64,000 nt of DNA, taken from contig NC_061135.1 in the NCBI RefSeq assembly GCF_905220365.1, positions 9,887,501 to 9,951,500 on the forward strand, written 5' to 3'. The DNA comes from Vanessa cardui. Taxonomy: Eukaryota > Arthropoda > Insecta > Lepidoptera > Nymphalidae. Positions within the stretch are counted from its first letter, which is position 1, and every line of letters starts with the position of its first letter. The position numbers were made by a program, and so were the translations under genes. The notes under the pieces were generated by a model. That model made no database searches, had not been told where the DNA came from, and saw only the letters and a program-made list of their open reading frames with translations. Shown here in pieces: positions 22,991-35,559 of this stretch.

Positions 22991-24821
22991 GACAAATTAA
23001 AAAAAAAATCTGTTGATTTTGTATGCAATCATCAAAACACCCTTATTGGTTTTAAAATAACAATTACATAAATGTACTAAAAGCAATGACCTATGATCAT
23101 GCTTAGAGCATTTTGAAACTAGAAAATTACGTTTAGCTGTTGTATTGCACTGATAATTTTGCTTTAAGTTTATCAAGTAAATAGACACCAGGTTGTGTGT
23201 ATTTATGTATTTGATTGTGTGTTATGTATTTGATGTTTCTTATTGTAAATATGTGAATATTATAAAAGATTCCTGCTATTTTAATTTTTCATTTTCAGTT
23301 TTTCATTCATTTCAGTATACTTTTTCATTTTTAATATAACTTTTCTACTTTTGAATCGTATAACCAAAGACGTATGTTTAAAATTATCTATATAAAAAAA
23401 AAAATAATAAGTCGATTTCGTCTTTTGAAAAGTATATAAACGTAATCGTTATACGGCTTTGTGGCGAAAACTTTATTATTTTCTCTACGACTAGTTGTCG
23501 CTGAGTTTCGTATTGCAATGCTCTGCCGCTGAAACTTATAAAGCTTCGGTTTTGTTGGCTTCATCGCTTTTAAATTTTTAAATTCAATTTAAAAACTTGT
23601 AAATTCGAGTGTATCAAAATTGTAGAAATCTTGAAAGTGGGACAGAGGGTTAAGCACTCCGATAGGCGACATGGATATATTATGAATGCACAGTTTTTAA
23701 CTACGAAAACTTCAACATACTTTCGAATAGGCATTGGCAAACTGTATTGAATATGAATACTCCAATATTTAACTAAAGAGAACCATGTCAAGTTCAATAT
23801 ATTAATAAGTGTGTGCCACGTGAATGTGGTAAATGTTATATTACAGATAACACCGAAAAAGTTCGTTCTTTTGATAAAGATGCAAAAACCACGGAACGTG
23901 CAGTCACCGTAGATTAACGACCTGGCAATAGTGGTCCTTTCACACCATTAAAAATGACAGTGTCTCAAATTTACTTTCTCTTTTTACTTTTATGAACGAA
24001 ATAATGTAAAAAGATAGATGTAAAGGAAACCCGGACAGCACCATTCAATTCTCATGTATCTAATATGTTTCTATCAAGAGTTTTTTTGTAGTTTTAGAAA
24101 TGGTTACGTCGAGGTAAACATTGTGGGGAAATCTGCATGTTTCTTGTTTCAGTGAAATTCTACCTCATATATATCTACCAACCAGCTTTGTAACAGTATA
24201 GTAGAACTAGCTTGTATCTTACCCTGAAAGGTATAGGAGGGTTAAGATTAGTATTGGAAAATTTACAGAATTACAGATTTCTTAATTTGTATTGATCCCG
24301 TGCTTAATGGAAAAAGTTGTTAGGACACTTACGACCTTTTTCTTCTGACGTTTTCGTTCTTGTGTCCTGATTAAATTCTTCCAATTCTGTCTTAACGAAT
24401 TCCTATTGGAGCTAAGTGATAGAGTACACTGTACAGCATGGATAGCTTCAAATTGTGTCTTCGAAAGAATATAAAATTCAATGTAATTTATGTTTGGTAA
24501 TAATTACGTACTACTATATACTTTGTTCACTTATAAATTGTATTTACTATTTATTTTGTCTCTCGTTCTCTCACATATGTATATTAGATTTATCTTGAAC
24601 GTAATGAATAAAAAATATACGTCTTTTTCGCAATTGTAAAGAGCATTTTGATTCTAATAGACTAAGTAAGTTTCTCAACTACATCGACGAGTCAACTCCG
24701 TTGCGGTTGGAAGTTAGCGATTTCTTACACAACAAACAGACAGCAACTGCGCTTATGTGCACTGAATCCCTTGATAATATTTTATTTTCTATATATGAAT
24801 ATTTTATATAATAATTTATAA
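22991..24821. other. AT-rich DNA, nothing recognised
   Basis: No coding or repeat feature named. The block at about 24480-24590 (TTCACTTATAAATTGTATTT) resembles 57825-57875 and may be a related dispersed repeat. Confidence 0.35.
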
Positions 24822-24900
24822 AAGTAAAGTAAAGTAACAGCCTGTACATTTCCCACTGCTGAGATAAGGCCTCCTTTTCTATTAAGGAGAGGGTTTGGGC
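24822..24900 (-). mobile_element. tRNA-derived SINE, 3' tail fragment
   Basis: Begins with GTAAAGTAAAGTAACAGCC and continues CCCACTGCTGAGATAAGGCC to GAGAGGGTTTGG, after which homology stops at a T-run. It is a truncated minus-strand copy. Confidence 0.8.
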
Positions 24901-26965
24901 TGTTTTTTTTTTTTAATTTTTCATGTTAGAAAGAGTTAACCTACTGGTTGAGGGATAGAAAGTAACCTACCCGAAAGCTGTTGCATATTTTCGTTACTTC
25001 TATCATATTAGCTATCATAATATGTAACTTTTATAAGGCTTAAGTGTGGAGTTGGCTCCAAAACATCATTTTAAGTTATCTGCTGGGAAAAATAGCATTT
25101 CATTAAAATACTTTTGTATAGATAACATTAATAATATAATATTTATATTACACGACGAATTTGTATTTATATTAAAAGCTTAGTTACTTTCGATAATCTA
25201 AATCAAACTAAGTGAGGAATAGAAATTGAAACGTTCTAGCACGCATTAAATAAGCAATCTACAATATTTGGCAATTCCAAACCCTTTTACGGGTGATACA
25301 AACATGAAACTTGGCATATAACTGCCAATAACAAATCCTAAGCGTTGGTGACAGTGCCAGAATATTCTCGCCTTTAACACTTCCTTATTTCTTGGAGATA
25401 AGGTTTAAAATTGCTTGCGAATTTGTGAGATTATATTGGTGTTATGGAAGGAAATTAAATCACTAAGAATGGAAGCAACCGTGCCTCGGCATAATATCGC
25501 CGCCCTCTATCAAGAGGGCCGCTAAGATTCGATGGGGATTTGAGACGTTTTTGCTTCACCAACCAAATATTTATACTCTGATATATTATTTATATATCAT
25601 ACGAATTCGGCAGATATTACATCTGAAGACATGCGTGCATAATATATGTGAATATTTTCAAGTGAACGAAACAAATTTCGCTGCAATCCATATAAATTTA
25701 AGAGTATATAAGTTTCTTTTATTTTGTTACAATTCAAAGAGTTTTAAATTAAATCGAATTTTAAGTATATTTGAAGACCGATGTTGAATGATGATTGTTA
25801 AACTCTAAACAGAACTCTGTTAAGAATAATAATTATTCAACGAATTAAATGGGGCTTAACTTTTATTTGTTTAAGTCGTTTGAATCGTAACTACGAAAAT
25901 AATTTTCATTTCTATTACTTGTAGAATCTGTTATATATATACTTACTATCAGAGAAGATTTAAAATACTTTAAACAGACCTAGTTGTATTCCATACATTC
26001 GGTACAAGTACAAGCAACATTTTATATTTCACTATTAAAGAAACAACATATTATTTAGCTTCGAATATACAACCTCTTTAATTATACTTTTAAATTAGTT
26101 AACCCTTTGTAAAATTCCTACTGAGATTTTGTACTATAAGATAGAATAATAAAATTCATTACGTTTCATTATCGCACAGTTAAGGTGCACACCGTACGGA
26201 AGGTTTCATTTAACGTCAGTTCCGGGTCTTATTAGCGGAAGCTAATAATTATCCCTTATGTGGAAACAGATTGCTCTTTCAACATGTAATTGGATTAACC
26301 ATTCTCTTTTATGTCCGGAATCGACACACACGTGATGTGCGTACGTCCAACTCCTTTACTAGCTTTAGTTGAGTATTCGAATTTGAACTCTATTGCTCAG
26401 AGGGTAGAGTTCAAAATTTGAAAGAGTTAATTTTGAACTATTAAAAAAAATAGTCATCAACGAGATTCAAATAAAATAAATGCTATAGTAAATTTCGTAT
26501 GTGTTTATTCGGCTTTGATAACGAATAAGTTTGAGTTTGAATCGAGCTAGAGTTTGATTATATATAATTATAAAGCTGTAAACACAAGGTAAATAATGTG
26601 TTCCTAAAGAAGTGTTTTATAAAAAAAGAAGTATAGAACGGCCTCCGTATATTAAATTTGCAATTTGTTTCTCTACGTTCGCAAACGAAAATTAAGACTT
26701 CTGATCAGATATAGAGATAGCGAATATATTAGTTGTTCTGCACGTGAACTCTCCTCAGTCATGATGGATTTGATTTACAATCGGATTATGAGAGCGAGTG
26801 CACATTATAGTACACACCTGTTCGTGTATGCGTGCACACACACTTGTTAACAATATGTCTAGTCTCCCTTGAGAATAGCCAACATGACCGTGTTGAAATC
26901 AGTCGTGATAATATGCTTTCAACACTATGAAAGCTATTAATATAAAAGGAAAAATTGAAACGATA
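24901..26965. other. AT-rich DNA, nothing recognised
   Basis: No coding, RNA or named repeat features. Short frames at 25551-25787 and 26665-26850 look like chance. Confidence 0.4.
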
Positions 26966-27241
26966 TCACTACATAGTAAACAAAGTCGCTTTCTCTGTCC
27001 CTATGACCCTATGTATGCTTAAATCTTTTAACCACGAAACGGATTTTCATGCGGTTTTAATAGATAGAGTGATTCGAGAGGAAGGTTTTGTATATAACAC
27101 ATGGACCGTTGTCCTTATGTCCACCATAGTAAAGAAACACTGACAATTTTAGACGTTTGTTATGTGATTCGTAAATAAACAAATTCTGTAGTATATTTAG
27201 TATCAGCATTGCACCCGTGCGAAGCCGGGACGGGTCACTAG
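26966..27241 (+). mobile_element. Non-autonomous Helitron, 276 bp
   Basis: Starts with TCACTACATAG after an A and ends with CTAG followed by T, as expected for a Helitron inserted between A and T. A 6-bp stem (ACCCGT and ACGGGT) with an 11-nt loop lies just before the CTAG end. Internal sequence (AAGTCGCTTTCTCTGTCCC, then GAGTGATTCGAGAGGAAGG) matches a widespread arthropod Helitron family known to me. It encodes no protein and would depend on a Rep/helicase supplied elsewhere. Confidence 0.8.
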
Positions 27242-28325
27242 TTATCGTGTCGAGATGATTCAATGGTCAGAATTCGTGTCTATAGAGAATCTAAAGTTCA
27301 AATAACTCTAGGAAATAATTAGAATTGAATACGAAATCAATTATAAAGTGTTTTACGTCTTTCAATAATGAATACGAATTAACTCGGTGCAACAATGTTC
27401 TCACTTCTCAATCAAGGCAAGTTCGACCCCACAAAGCGTTGGAACGTGTACAAACAATCGGCGAGTTGCCGACTCCCCGAGCTGTTACATTATGCAAATT
27501 TACTCGCTAAGTAACAGGCCATGCACTACTTAAAATAGCGATTATTTTATTCATTTAAAGCAAGCGACTTACGAAATACGGGATAAATATGTTAGCGAAT
27601 TTATTGATCTATATTTGCGAGTCGTTCGTAATTATATCGGAATTAAACTTTTTAGTTGCGGCTAGGGATACTTAACAAAAATATATAATATTTTTAATGT
27701 ACTAATCAAAAACCAACTTAAAGCCAAAAAAGTCATAATATTAGTTATATGTATAAAAAAAAAACATGTTTTCTTACTACGAATTACATATTACATGAAA
27801 CCAATACGCAAACTGTTTAGCTATTTCTTTTTAAATTATAAATATACATATAAATTATTTTGAATTTGGAAACCTAAATCGGTTGCGTTACAATGATTGT
27901 ATATTATTTAAATTCAAAACAACAATAATGTGGAACAAAATCAACTGACAATAGTATATCGACGAATCGAAGATGATTTTAATATATTACAAAGAACATC
28001 TCGAAAAATGTACTTTAAAAGATTATATAATTATTATGCTGTTCGAATATATCAGTAGATATATTGCTTAAAAAGACATTACGTTTGAACGACATAATAA
28101 TAGCTAGGTACGTACTTTATGTAAAAACAGTAATGTAGCAATGAAATGGCACTTTATATCACGCCGAATACTGGACCGTATTGTTCGCTTCAGTTTAAGG
28201 TCGACTGTCCTCTGACGTGCGCTATAATTACGTGTGTTTACGCAGTTCAAAAAGTTTCATTTCAAACCATATTCAGTCCTGAACGAATGTTAGAAGAACA
28301 ATTACTGTTTTATTAAAAGTACTGT
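27242..28325. other. AT-rich DNA, nothing recognised
   Basis: No frame, repeat or RNA gene was recognised. Confidence 0.4.
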
Positions 28326-28553
28326 GCCGAGATGGCCCAGTGGTTAGAACGCGTGCATCTTAACCACTGATGGTGGGTTCAAACCCAGGCATAACTGAAT
28401 TTTAATGTGCTTAATCATAACGCATCCTAATTCATCTCGTGCTTGGCGGTGAAGGAAAACTTTGTGACTAATTTCAACGAAATTCGGCTACATGTGTAAC
28501 CGATAACCTACATTGGACCAGCTTGGTGGAATATGCTCCAGTGGGAAATTTAC
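28326..28553 (+). mobile_element. tRNA-derived SINE, forward copy with intact head
   Basis: Begins GCCGAGATGGCCCAGTGG (box A region) and has a clear box B, GGTTCAAACCC, so the internal Pol III promoter looks intact. The body CTCGTGCTTGGCGGTGAAGG follows, then a deletion-bearing 3' part ending CCAGTGGGAAATTTACAAG. It defines the head-to-tail orientation of this family. Confidence 0.85.
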
Positions 28554-29895
28554 AAGTATTTGATGATGATGAAACAGTACTCTTAGTCATACAATATTTT
28601 CACAAAGATTGAAATCCATTATTTGCGTTGAAGTAAAGTAATATAATCATTAATATTTTAACACAAACGCATTGTTTGTGTATTGTGTATTCAATCATGT
28701 ATGTTAGAAAGTATAGATTCGTATCGCACGATTGAGCGCTATAAATTCAGTGGTCAGCTAGCCTATCGTTCGCTCCGCTTTAATGGCCGATAGGTGGTAA
28801 TGGCGCTCTGGAAGGCGACAAAAAGCAAGGTGCGCGGAGAGCGTAAATCAACCGGCCGGGCGCTACACCTAATATATTTTTTGTCCCGAACTAGGAGTGA
28901 CGAAACGGTAAAGCGCTCGAATTCGGTGATTAAATTGTTTGCTATAGTTGATATATGTATTCCATGATCGTATTTATGTATGTAAATAATGTAATAACGT
29001 ATACACACTTTATTACATTATTTACACTTTTAATAGAGATTTAATCTATTAGATTATCAAAAGTTTTGTTGGTTCGAATGTTATTATAAGCATTGATAAA
29101 TTATTTATACCTTTTATTTATAGAGAAGAAATTAAATCTAGTTTCCTTAATAGTTTTAGTAACAATGTGACACTTTTTTTCTGATGAAAAGTATGTTTGT
29201 TATCATATAGGAATCCAAATGAAATTATATCAATAAGGATAGAAGCAGACTTTTTTCTCGAAAGCCTGCAAAATCATTGCTTTTGAAAGTTTGAAAACGT
29301 AAGCGGTTATTGTTTTTACATAAAATAAAATGTGTTATACTTCGTTTTGTTAAAATCTTACAATACTTTTTTAGAATACAACTGTATACTTTATTATATA
29401 TATATATATATATGTGTGTATGTATTATTTAACTTCGAATTATTATATTATATAATTCCATAAAGCACTATGTTTGTTGTAATAAGATACTCAAATCAAT
29501 TGATCTCACTGTCAAACCAGTCACCTTGTTTTGTGGGAATATGTATTAACATACACTAAACAATAAAGATGCAAAAAATAAATAATAATAATCATCAATG
29601 TAGTTAACGAAATAAATAATTATATCTTATATTATATTCCAATTTCAAATATTAATTAACTGTTTCATGTTAAAACCAACACAAATTCTAAACACTGAAT
29701 AAACGTATGAATTAAACATTTGTCAATTAAATAATTAATTAATGAAACCAATGAACTCATGTCGCTTTATTCAAATTCATACATTACAAGCTAAGTAATT
29801 CTACATTGAAATCAAGGATTTTAAACAAGCTTATATATAATATGTATGTGATATACAATATATTAAATATAAGAAAACATTATGATGTGGATGTT
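28554..29895. other. AT-rich DNA with hairpin and TA microsatellite
   Basis: Contains a GC-richer patch at 28780-28865 without identity, a hairpin with 16-bp perfect arms (28981-28996 and 29011-29026, 14-nt loop), and a TA run at 29396-29413. No gene recognised. Confidence 0.5.
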
Positions 29896-30115
29896 ACTGA
29901 TTTCGGGAACGGTGGCTTATCTCAAGACCTGGCCAAATTACGCAAGACAATATGCATAAGTGTGTGTGCAACAAAGGATCTTTCTCTTTCTCTGTCTCGC
30001 ACTCATAATTCGATGGAACGAAAAATCCGAGGAACAATTCAGGTGTAGGCTTTTCGAGGCACACTTCTAACTTCCAGACTCTAGATTGTTACTAAAATTT
30101 TGAGTTTTGCACTGA
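29896..30115 (+). repeat. Fragment of a common lepidopteran repeat
   Basis: The order CTTATCTCAAGACCTGGCC, CTTTCTCTGTCTCGCACTC, GGAACGAAAAATCCGAGG and CTTCTAACTTCCAGACTC resembles a repeat I know from moth and butterfly genomes. The family name is not certain. The overlapping 80-codon frame at 29806-30048 is therefore not a gene. Confidence 0.5.
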
Positions 30116-30577
30116 ATCTGTGGCCTTTAATCTAACTTCTATCAAAGACGCAGTCATGAGCAGGTAGTATTATGGGAAAGGAAAAGTTGTAGAAGTGTTC
30201 TACGGAAGGGTTAGTTGTTGAAGTAAGAATCTGTTAAAACAAACGAACAACTGACTTATTTAGTATAGGATTAATCTATTAATCTTGATGTTCATAATAA
30301 TTAGTTTGTATAAATTATTGTGCATGTTTCTACATGAAAATACATAGATAACGATTGCTAGCCAACATTTTGACCACTTAATATTCACATTTAATCTTTT
30401 AAATAAAGTAATCTGAATCGGCTTATATTAATTTTTTTATATTGGTACCTTATTAAACGTCTCTCTGCATTTAATTTGTTCAAAGTCATATTATAATTTG
30501 TTCTTATAATATTATTTTGACATATTTATTTAATTTTATAATATTATTGCTAGCTCCATGTTTTCGTTCATCCATGG

Positions 30578-30650
30578 CAGGGCAAGACTCTCAAGGATGA
30601 CTCCTTTGTGAGTTACCGGCGGGTCAGGGTTCGATTCCCTGCCATGATTA
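30578..30650 (+). other. tRNA-like sequence, probably a SINE head
   Basis: Contains GGGTTCGATTCCC, a perfect box B with a T-arm-like stem, and outer inverted strings CATGGCAGGG and CCCTGCCATG. A proper tRNA acceptor and anticodon arm cannot be fitted, so this is not a functional tRNA gene as I read it. A tRNA-derived SINE relic is the likeliest explanation. Confidence 0.4.
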
Positions 30651-31385
30651 ATGTTATACAGATTCCTGGATACGGTAATGTTAGGAACGTTGAAATAAAA
30701 AATAAATTATAACAAAGAGGCAATGATTTCGATTGTATGATAAATAAAAAAAAATATTATTCAAAAAATAGTGATGAGAATAAAAAAGCTATATAATTTT
30801 GCCGCTATGTCCGAATATCACCAAGGGGATTAATAATAATAATATTCTCCTAATATGACTATATATTAATCCTTTAGAAAACTAGAAGTAAGAACTAACT
30901 ATGAATTTCAATATTTTGCGTTCTTAATAAAAGTCAAATACATAGTGATGTATTCCAAAACGACATAAAAGAGTATTAAAAAGAAAATCCTTACCAAAGG
31001 CTTATTGATTGTCCGGAATCAACGAAATGGCTTTTGACTCAGTTGTGGGCAAATGTTAGTTAGAAATAAAACGTTTAAGTCTTGTTTTTTGTTAAGATCG
31101 CAGAGAATGGCTGTGTCTGATCGTCCTGTCTGGCTTCAGCACTTAATTTCTCCGTTGGGACAGATTTGTACACGAGTCTTCGTTGGGCAAAAAGATAATC
31201 TGCTTTTTATACTTACACTTTATTTATAGAAATGAATTCAAATAATAATTGAATATGTTAAATATTATTCGATAAAAAATGTTATAGCTTAACAATCCAC
31301 AAGTACACGTACACACGCACATACACACACACACTGACACTCTTCATTCGTATTAAAATCTAGCCTATAAAATGCTACTACTAGG
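30651..31385. other. AT-rich DNA with CA-rich stretch
   Basis: An imperfect CA microsatellite lies at 31306-31336. No other feature was recognised. Confidence 0.4.
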
Positions 31386-31578
31386 ATTAACATGTAGCAG
31401 AATTTCGTTGGAATTCGACACATGCAGATTTACTCACGATGCTTTAATTTACTACTGAGCACGAGATGAAATATGAACATAAATTAAGCACATGAAAATT
31501 CAGTGGTGCTTGTTTAGGTTAGAACCCGTAATCATTGGTTGAGATATACGCGTACTCACCACTGAGCCATCTCGGCTC
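31386..31578 (-). mobile_element. tRNA-derived SINE, 3'-truncated copy
   Basis: Reads GTAGCAGAATTTCGTTGG, then GAGCACGAGATGAAATATGA, then TGAGCCATCTCGGCTC. Box B is mutated (GGTTAGAACCC). The tail block is missing. Confidence 0.8.
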
Positions 31579-32241
31579 TTGCAAATTACAAATCAATAAA
31601 AGTTAGTTTTAATTACACAACTTCTTAACAAATTATAACTTACCATATCAATTATTTATGCCTTGACAGTTTCATTTAAGGGAAGGTAGTATTCTGTGCA
31701 TTATGTGTTATATTATTCTTAAAAAAATATATTTTAACCCTTCGATGCCGTGCCATGAATACCAAAAGCATACTACATAGTATTATAGTTAATATTTCCG
31801 AAAATTGACATGTTTGAATTTGGAACTCTTTTATTTTCTCATTATAAAGAGTTACAGTGCAATATGTATATTCAGCGGAAGCGTGCTGCGACATTCACGA
31901 GTCTGATACCGAAACGCGATCACGCAATCTGATGTCCTCCGAATATTTTTAAGGGGAGAAAGTCCCTCTAATGAGAAGAGTGAATGTAGGTATAATTGTC
32001 ACGTCTGCAGGCACGGCCCTCGTCTGTGGAATGCTGCAATTTTTATCCACTTACAGTTTAATCCATTTTTCAAGCTTACTTAAGTTCGGTTCACAATTAT
32101 GTTCACGCCTCGGTTGGAGGGGCGCTGAGTGCGAGGGAAACGCACGCAGACCTGAAAGAAATAGAATTGAGGAAGACAGTTTTATATTATAAAAATATTT
32201 TCAAGCATTCTCAGATTTGCTACGATTTGTTTTTTTTTTTT
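31579..32241. other. Unassigned DNA
   Basis: Two small frames (31676-31894 minus, 31971-32192 plus) lack recognisable features. A moderately GC-rich piece at 32105-32150 is unassigned. Confidence 0.4.
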
Positions 32242-35055
32242 GTATTTTAAAATGTTAATTTTCCTGTTAGCAATTATTGTAATAAAATTAGGCTCAGTCA
32301 GGTTCACAATTTCAAGATCAGTTGAACTTTTATGAACGTATCTCTGAATTAGTGATATTGAATCCGAAAGACATATTTTTAATAGTTGGTGATTTTAATG
32401 TTCCTAGTGCTATTTGGTCTCCTTCGTCCACATCCGCTGAGCTCTGTGAGAATATTGGAAACTCAATGGTCAATGCAATGTCTTCCTTCATGTCCTTAAA
32501 TAACTTTTCCCAATATAACTCAGTCTCAAACATCAATAATCGCCAATTAGACCTTGTCTTCAGTAACTCAAATTGTAGGGTTATGCGCTGTGAAACACCT
32601 TTAGTAAAGGAAGATGTACACCATCCCACGTTGGATATTATGTTAATGGATATTAACATTAGTAGCTTTCCTAGCCCTCCTCGTATTGTTAAACTTTTTC
32701 ATAAAGCTGATTATAAAATAATTAATGAATTATTGGCTGACATTGATTGGTCGGTTATTTTTGATTACTATGATATTGACACATCCGTTGAGAAATTCTA
32801 TTACATAATCAATGATATAATTATAAAGAATATTCCTTCTAAAGTGGTTGTTGATCTTAGTAAGTATCCAGCGTGGTATTCTCCTGCACTTATTAAAATT
32901 ATTAAAGAAAAACTAAAATATCACAAAAAATGGAAAATGTATGATAATTACAGTGATTACAGTACTTTTAAATTACTTCGTGATAGACAAAAAAGGGTTG
33001 AAAAGACATGCTATGATAACTATCTTGATTTTGCGGAAAATAATATTTTGAGAAACTCTAAGTGTTTTTGGACATTTGTCAAGACCAAACAGTACACAAA
33101 TGACATACCCGAGCGGCTATATTATAACGATATCTCAACAAGTGACGGTCGGCAAATAAGCAATCTATTTAATGAATATTTCTATACATCCTTTGAACAT
33201 AGTACACATCTTAACAATTTTTCCTGTAACAGTCAAAATAATAGTGGATATGCTAATACAATTAATTTGTCATCTGTCGATATTTCACTTGCTGATGTTC
33301 GTAAGTATTTGAAAACCTTAAATATTAAAAAAGGTAGCGGACCCGACTGTATACCACCTCTTTTTCTAAGTAAATGCTATATGACTATATCTGTTCCTTT
33401 ACATTTATTGTTTTGTATTTCCCTTCATACATGTACTATGCCTTCAATTTGGAAACAGTCTTATATTGTGCCTATTTTTAAAAATGGAGATAGACATGAT
33501 ATCAAAAATTATCGACCTATTTCGAAATTAAGTTCAATTCCAAAACTTTTTGAACGTATAATTTATGACAAAATTTTTCCAAGCATACGTCCCATAATTA
33601 TTGACCAGCAGCATGGATTTATTAACAAGAAATCAACTGAAACTAATTTGTGTGAATTCACTGACTATGTTTTGACTGCAATGGACAAAGGATATCAGGT
33701 GGACGTTGTGTACACCGATTACTCCAAAGCGTTTGACAAAATCTCTCATTCTATCTTAATAGCAAAAATGGAGTTCATCGGTGTACATGGTGACCTCCTT
33801 AGATGGATCAAGTCATATTTATTGAATAGAAGTCAAGCCGTGACTGTGAAAGGGTATTGCTCATCTTTTCTACCCGTTCCATCTGGAGTCCCTCAAGGCT
33901 CACATCTTGGACCACTGTTTTTTAATATATACATAAATGATGTTGTTTCGGTATTTGCATCATCTAAATTTCTGTTATATGCTGATGATACAAAAATTTA
34001 TAAAATTATTAAGAGTGTTGATGATTGTATTAGCCTGCAAAAAGATTTGAACTTACTTAGCGATTATTGTACTACCAATTCGCTGTTTTTGAATATAAAG
34101 AAATGTAGTTGTATAACATATACCAGAAAAAGAAAAGTGATCATTTACAACTACCGATTAAAGGAAGATGATATAAAACGTGTATCAGTGGTCAAAGATC
34201 TTGGAATAACACTCGATTCTAAACTTCTTTTCGTTGAACACATAAATTCCATAACTTCTAAAGCGTTTCGTATGCTAGGATTTGTGCTGAGGATTTCCAG
34301 AGAGTTTAAGCGTGTTTCAACTTTTGCTCTTTTATATAAATCATTTGTGAGACCTATTCTAGAATACGCTTGCACTGTCTGGAATCCACAGTATAGTAAA
34401 TATATAGAATTAATCGAAAATATTCAGGAAAAGTTTTTAAAATATTTAAAATTTTCGTCTATAAATAATTTGAATCAAATAGAAAAGATACCGACAACTG
34501 AACAGAGACGACTTGAACGTGATATGGTGTTTTTATATAAATTGATCCACAACATATTTGATTCCCCTTATCTCCTTTCTAAAATAAATATCAAGTGTCC
34601 TCGCCCTGGCAGTCGGAACAAATCTATTTTTGATTTTCCATTGACAAAAACTAAATATGCAGCAAATGCATTTGTTAATAGATCATCTAAACAGTACAAT
34701 AAAACATTTACTGAATGTGATATTTTTCATCTCTCCCTTAAAAAATTCAAACTACAAGTAAAAGAAATATTATACTCTGAAGAGCCTTAATTTACTCATG
34801 CTTTTTTAATTAATTAATTATAATTTGATTATTTATTATTAAAATATGTTTTCTTGATTTAAAAATTAAATTTATATTAAATTAAATTATGTAAATGAAT
34901 TATATAATTTCATGCACCTATTAAATATAAAAATGTCTTGTTTTGTACTTACTTATGATTAATTTATAAATGGAAACTGTTTTGGTTTAAGAATTGTCTT
35001 ATATTTTTTTTTTATTTTATTGTAATTATTTCACTGTTTGTTTCCTGTACACTAA

Positions 35056-35086
<31 letters not shown>
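32242..35086 (+). mobile_element. 5'-truncated Jockey/CR1-type LINE with poly(A) tail
   Basis: A plus-strand non-LTR retrotransposon. The left end is approximate, near a T-run at 32229-32241, and falls inside the endonuclease domain, which is typical of incomplete reverse transcription. The 3' UTR (34791-35057) is very AT-rich and ends with AATAAA and a run of 29 A residues (35058-35086). TTGTTTTT occurs at both edges and may be a remnant of the target-site duplication, but it is too simple to trust. Confidence 0.85.
32322..34790 (+). CDS. LINE endonuclease (C-terminal part) and reverse transcriptase
   Basis: An uninterrupted 822-codon frame of a LINE polyprotein. It opens at 32292 after a TAG at 32289; the TTG at 32322 is only a nominal start because the true N terminus is truncated. 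GDFN is at residues 23-26 and HHPTLD near residue 100, so only the second half of the APE endonuclease remains. The reverse transcriptase shows GSGPDCIPP, NYRPISKLSSIPKLFE, YSKAFDKISH, SGVPQGSHLGPLFFNIYIND and the catalytic YADD at residues 553-556, with a C-terminal region containing YKSFVRPILEYA. Stop is TAA at 34788. The lack of stops and the long poly(A) suggest a recent insertion, but without a full endonuclease it cannot retrotranspose on its own. It is a different family from the LINE at 1-3240. Confidence 0.9.
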   Translation: MNFYERISELVILNPKDIFLIVGDFNVPSAIWSPSSTSAELCENIGNSMVNAMSSFMSLNNFSQYNSVSNINNRQLDLVFSNSNCRVMRCETPLVKEDVHHPTLDIMLMDINISSFPSPPRIVKLFHKADYKIINELLADIDWSVIFDYYDIDTSVEKFYYIINDIIIKNIPSKVVVDLSKYPAWYSPALIKIIKEKLKYHKKWKMYDNYSDYSTFKLLRDRQKRVEKTCYDNYLDFAENNILRNSKCFWTFVKTKQYTNDIPERLYYNDISTSDGRQISNLFNEYFYTSFEHSTHLNNFSCNSQNNSGYANTINLSSVDISLADVRKYLKTLNIKKGSGPDCIPPLFLSKCYMTISVPLHLLFCISLHTCTMPSIWKQSYIVPIFKNGDRHDIKNYRPISKLSSIPKLFERIIYDKIFPSIRPIIIDQQHGFINKKSTETNLCEFTDYVLTAMDKGYQVDVVYTDYSKAFDKISHSILIAKMEFIGVHGDLLRWIKSYLLNRSQAVTVKGYCSSFLPVPSGVPQGSHLGPLFFNIYINDVVSVFASSKFLLYADDTKIYKIIKSVDDCISLQKDLNLLSDYCTTNSLFLNIKKCSCITYTRKRKVIIYNYRLKEDDIKRVSVVKDLGITLDSKLLFVEHINSITSKAFRMLGFVLRISREFKRVSTFALLYKSFVRPILEYACTVWNPQYSKYIELIENIQEKFLKYLKFSSINNLNQIEKIPTTEQRRLERDMVFLYKLIHNIFDSPYLLSKINIKCPRPGSRNKSIFDFPLTKTKYAANAFVNRSSKQYNKTFTECDIFHLSLKKFKLQVKEILYSEEP

Positions 35087-35089
<3 letters not shown>

Positions 35090-35139
35090 TTTTTATCGTT
35101 TATTTCAGTTAGTCAGATACTTCCAGTGTCGAGACGACA

Positions 35140-35375
35140 TATATTGGACAACATCATATATATTACTCTGATTCCAATGTAAGTAGCTAAAGCACTTGTG
35201 AGTTGTGTTATGTAAAAACAGAAGTAAAGATATCAAGGTACCACGAACACAATATAACCACAAAAACTAATGAATTTCCTACATCGACTCGGCCAGGAAT
35301 CGAACCCGGGGCCTCGGAGTGGCGTACCCATGAAAACCGATATACACACTGCTTGACCACGGAGGACGTCTCGTT
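35140..35375 (-). mobile_element. tRNA-derived SINE of a second family
   Basis: On the minus strand it begins near GTCCTCCGTGGTCAAGCAG (box A-like) and has box B in CCCGGGTTCGATTCCTGG, followed by a body ending in a stretch that reads CATTGGAATCAGAGTAAT. The same arrangement is common in butterfly genomes. The frames at 35203-35430 on both strands come from this repeat. Confidence 0.75.
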
Positions 35376-35559
35376 TATTCCAGTTGCAGTTGGAGTTGAG
35401 ATAAACAACACTTAAATTTACATATTCCATGCGATTTGCTAATAGCTCTGCTATATTATGTACGACAAACAGTTTTGATTAATGTATTCTTTAATGCTAT
35501 TAACTAATTATATTCATTCATTCATTGTTTATATCTGCTTTGTACACCCCTACCTCTTT

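Noticed and set aside
35297..35310. Box B considered as part of a functional tRNA gene
   Set aside because: The head is followed by the body of a known butterfly SINE arrangement, and no proper anticodon arm or terminator is seen.
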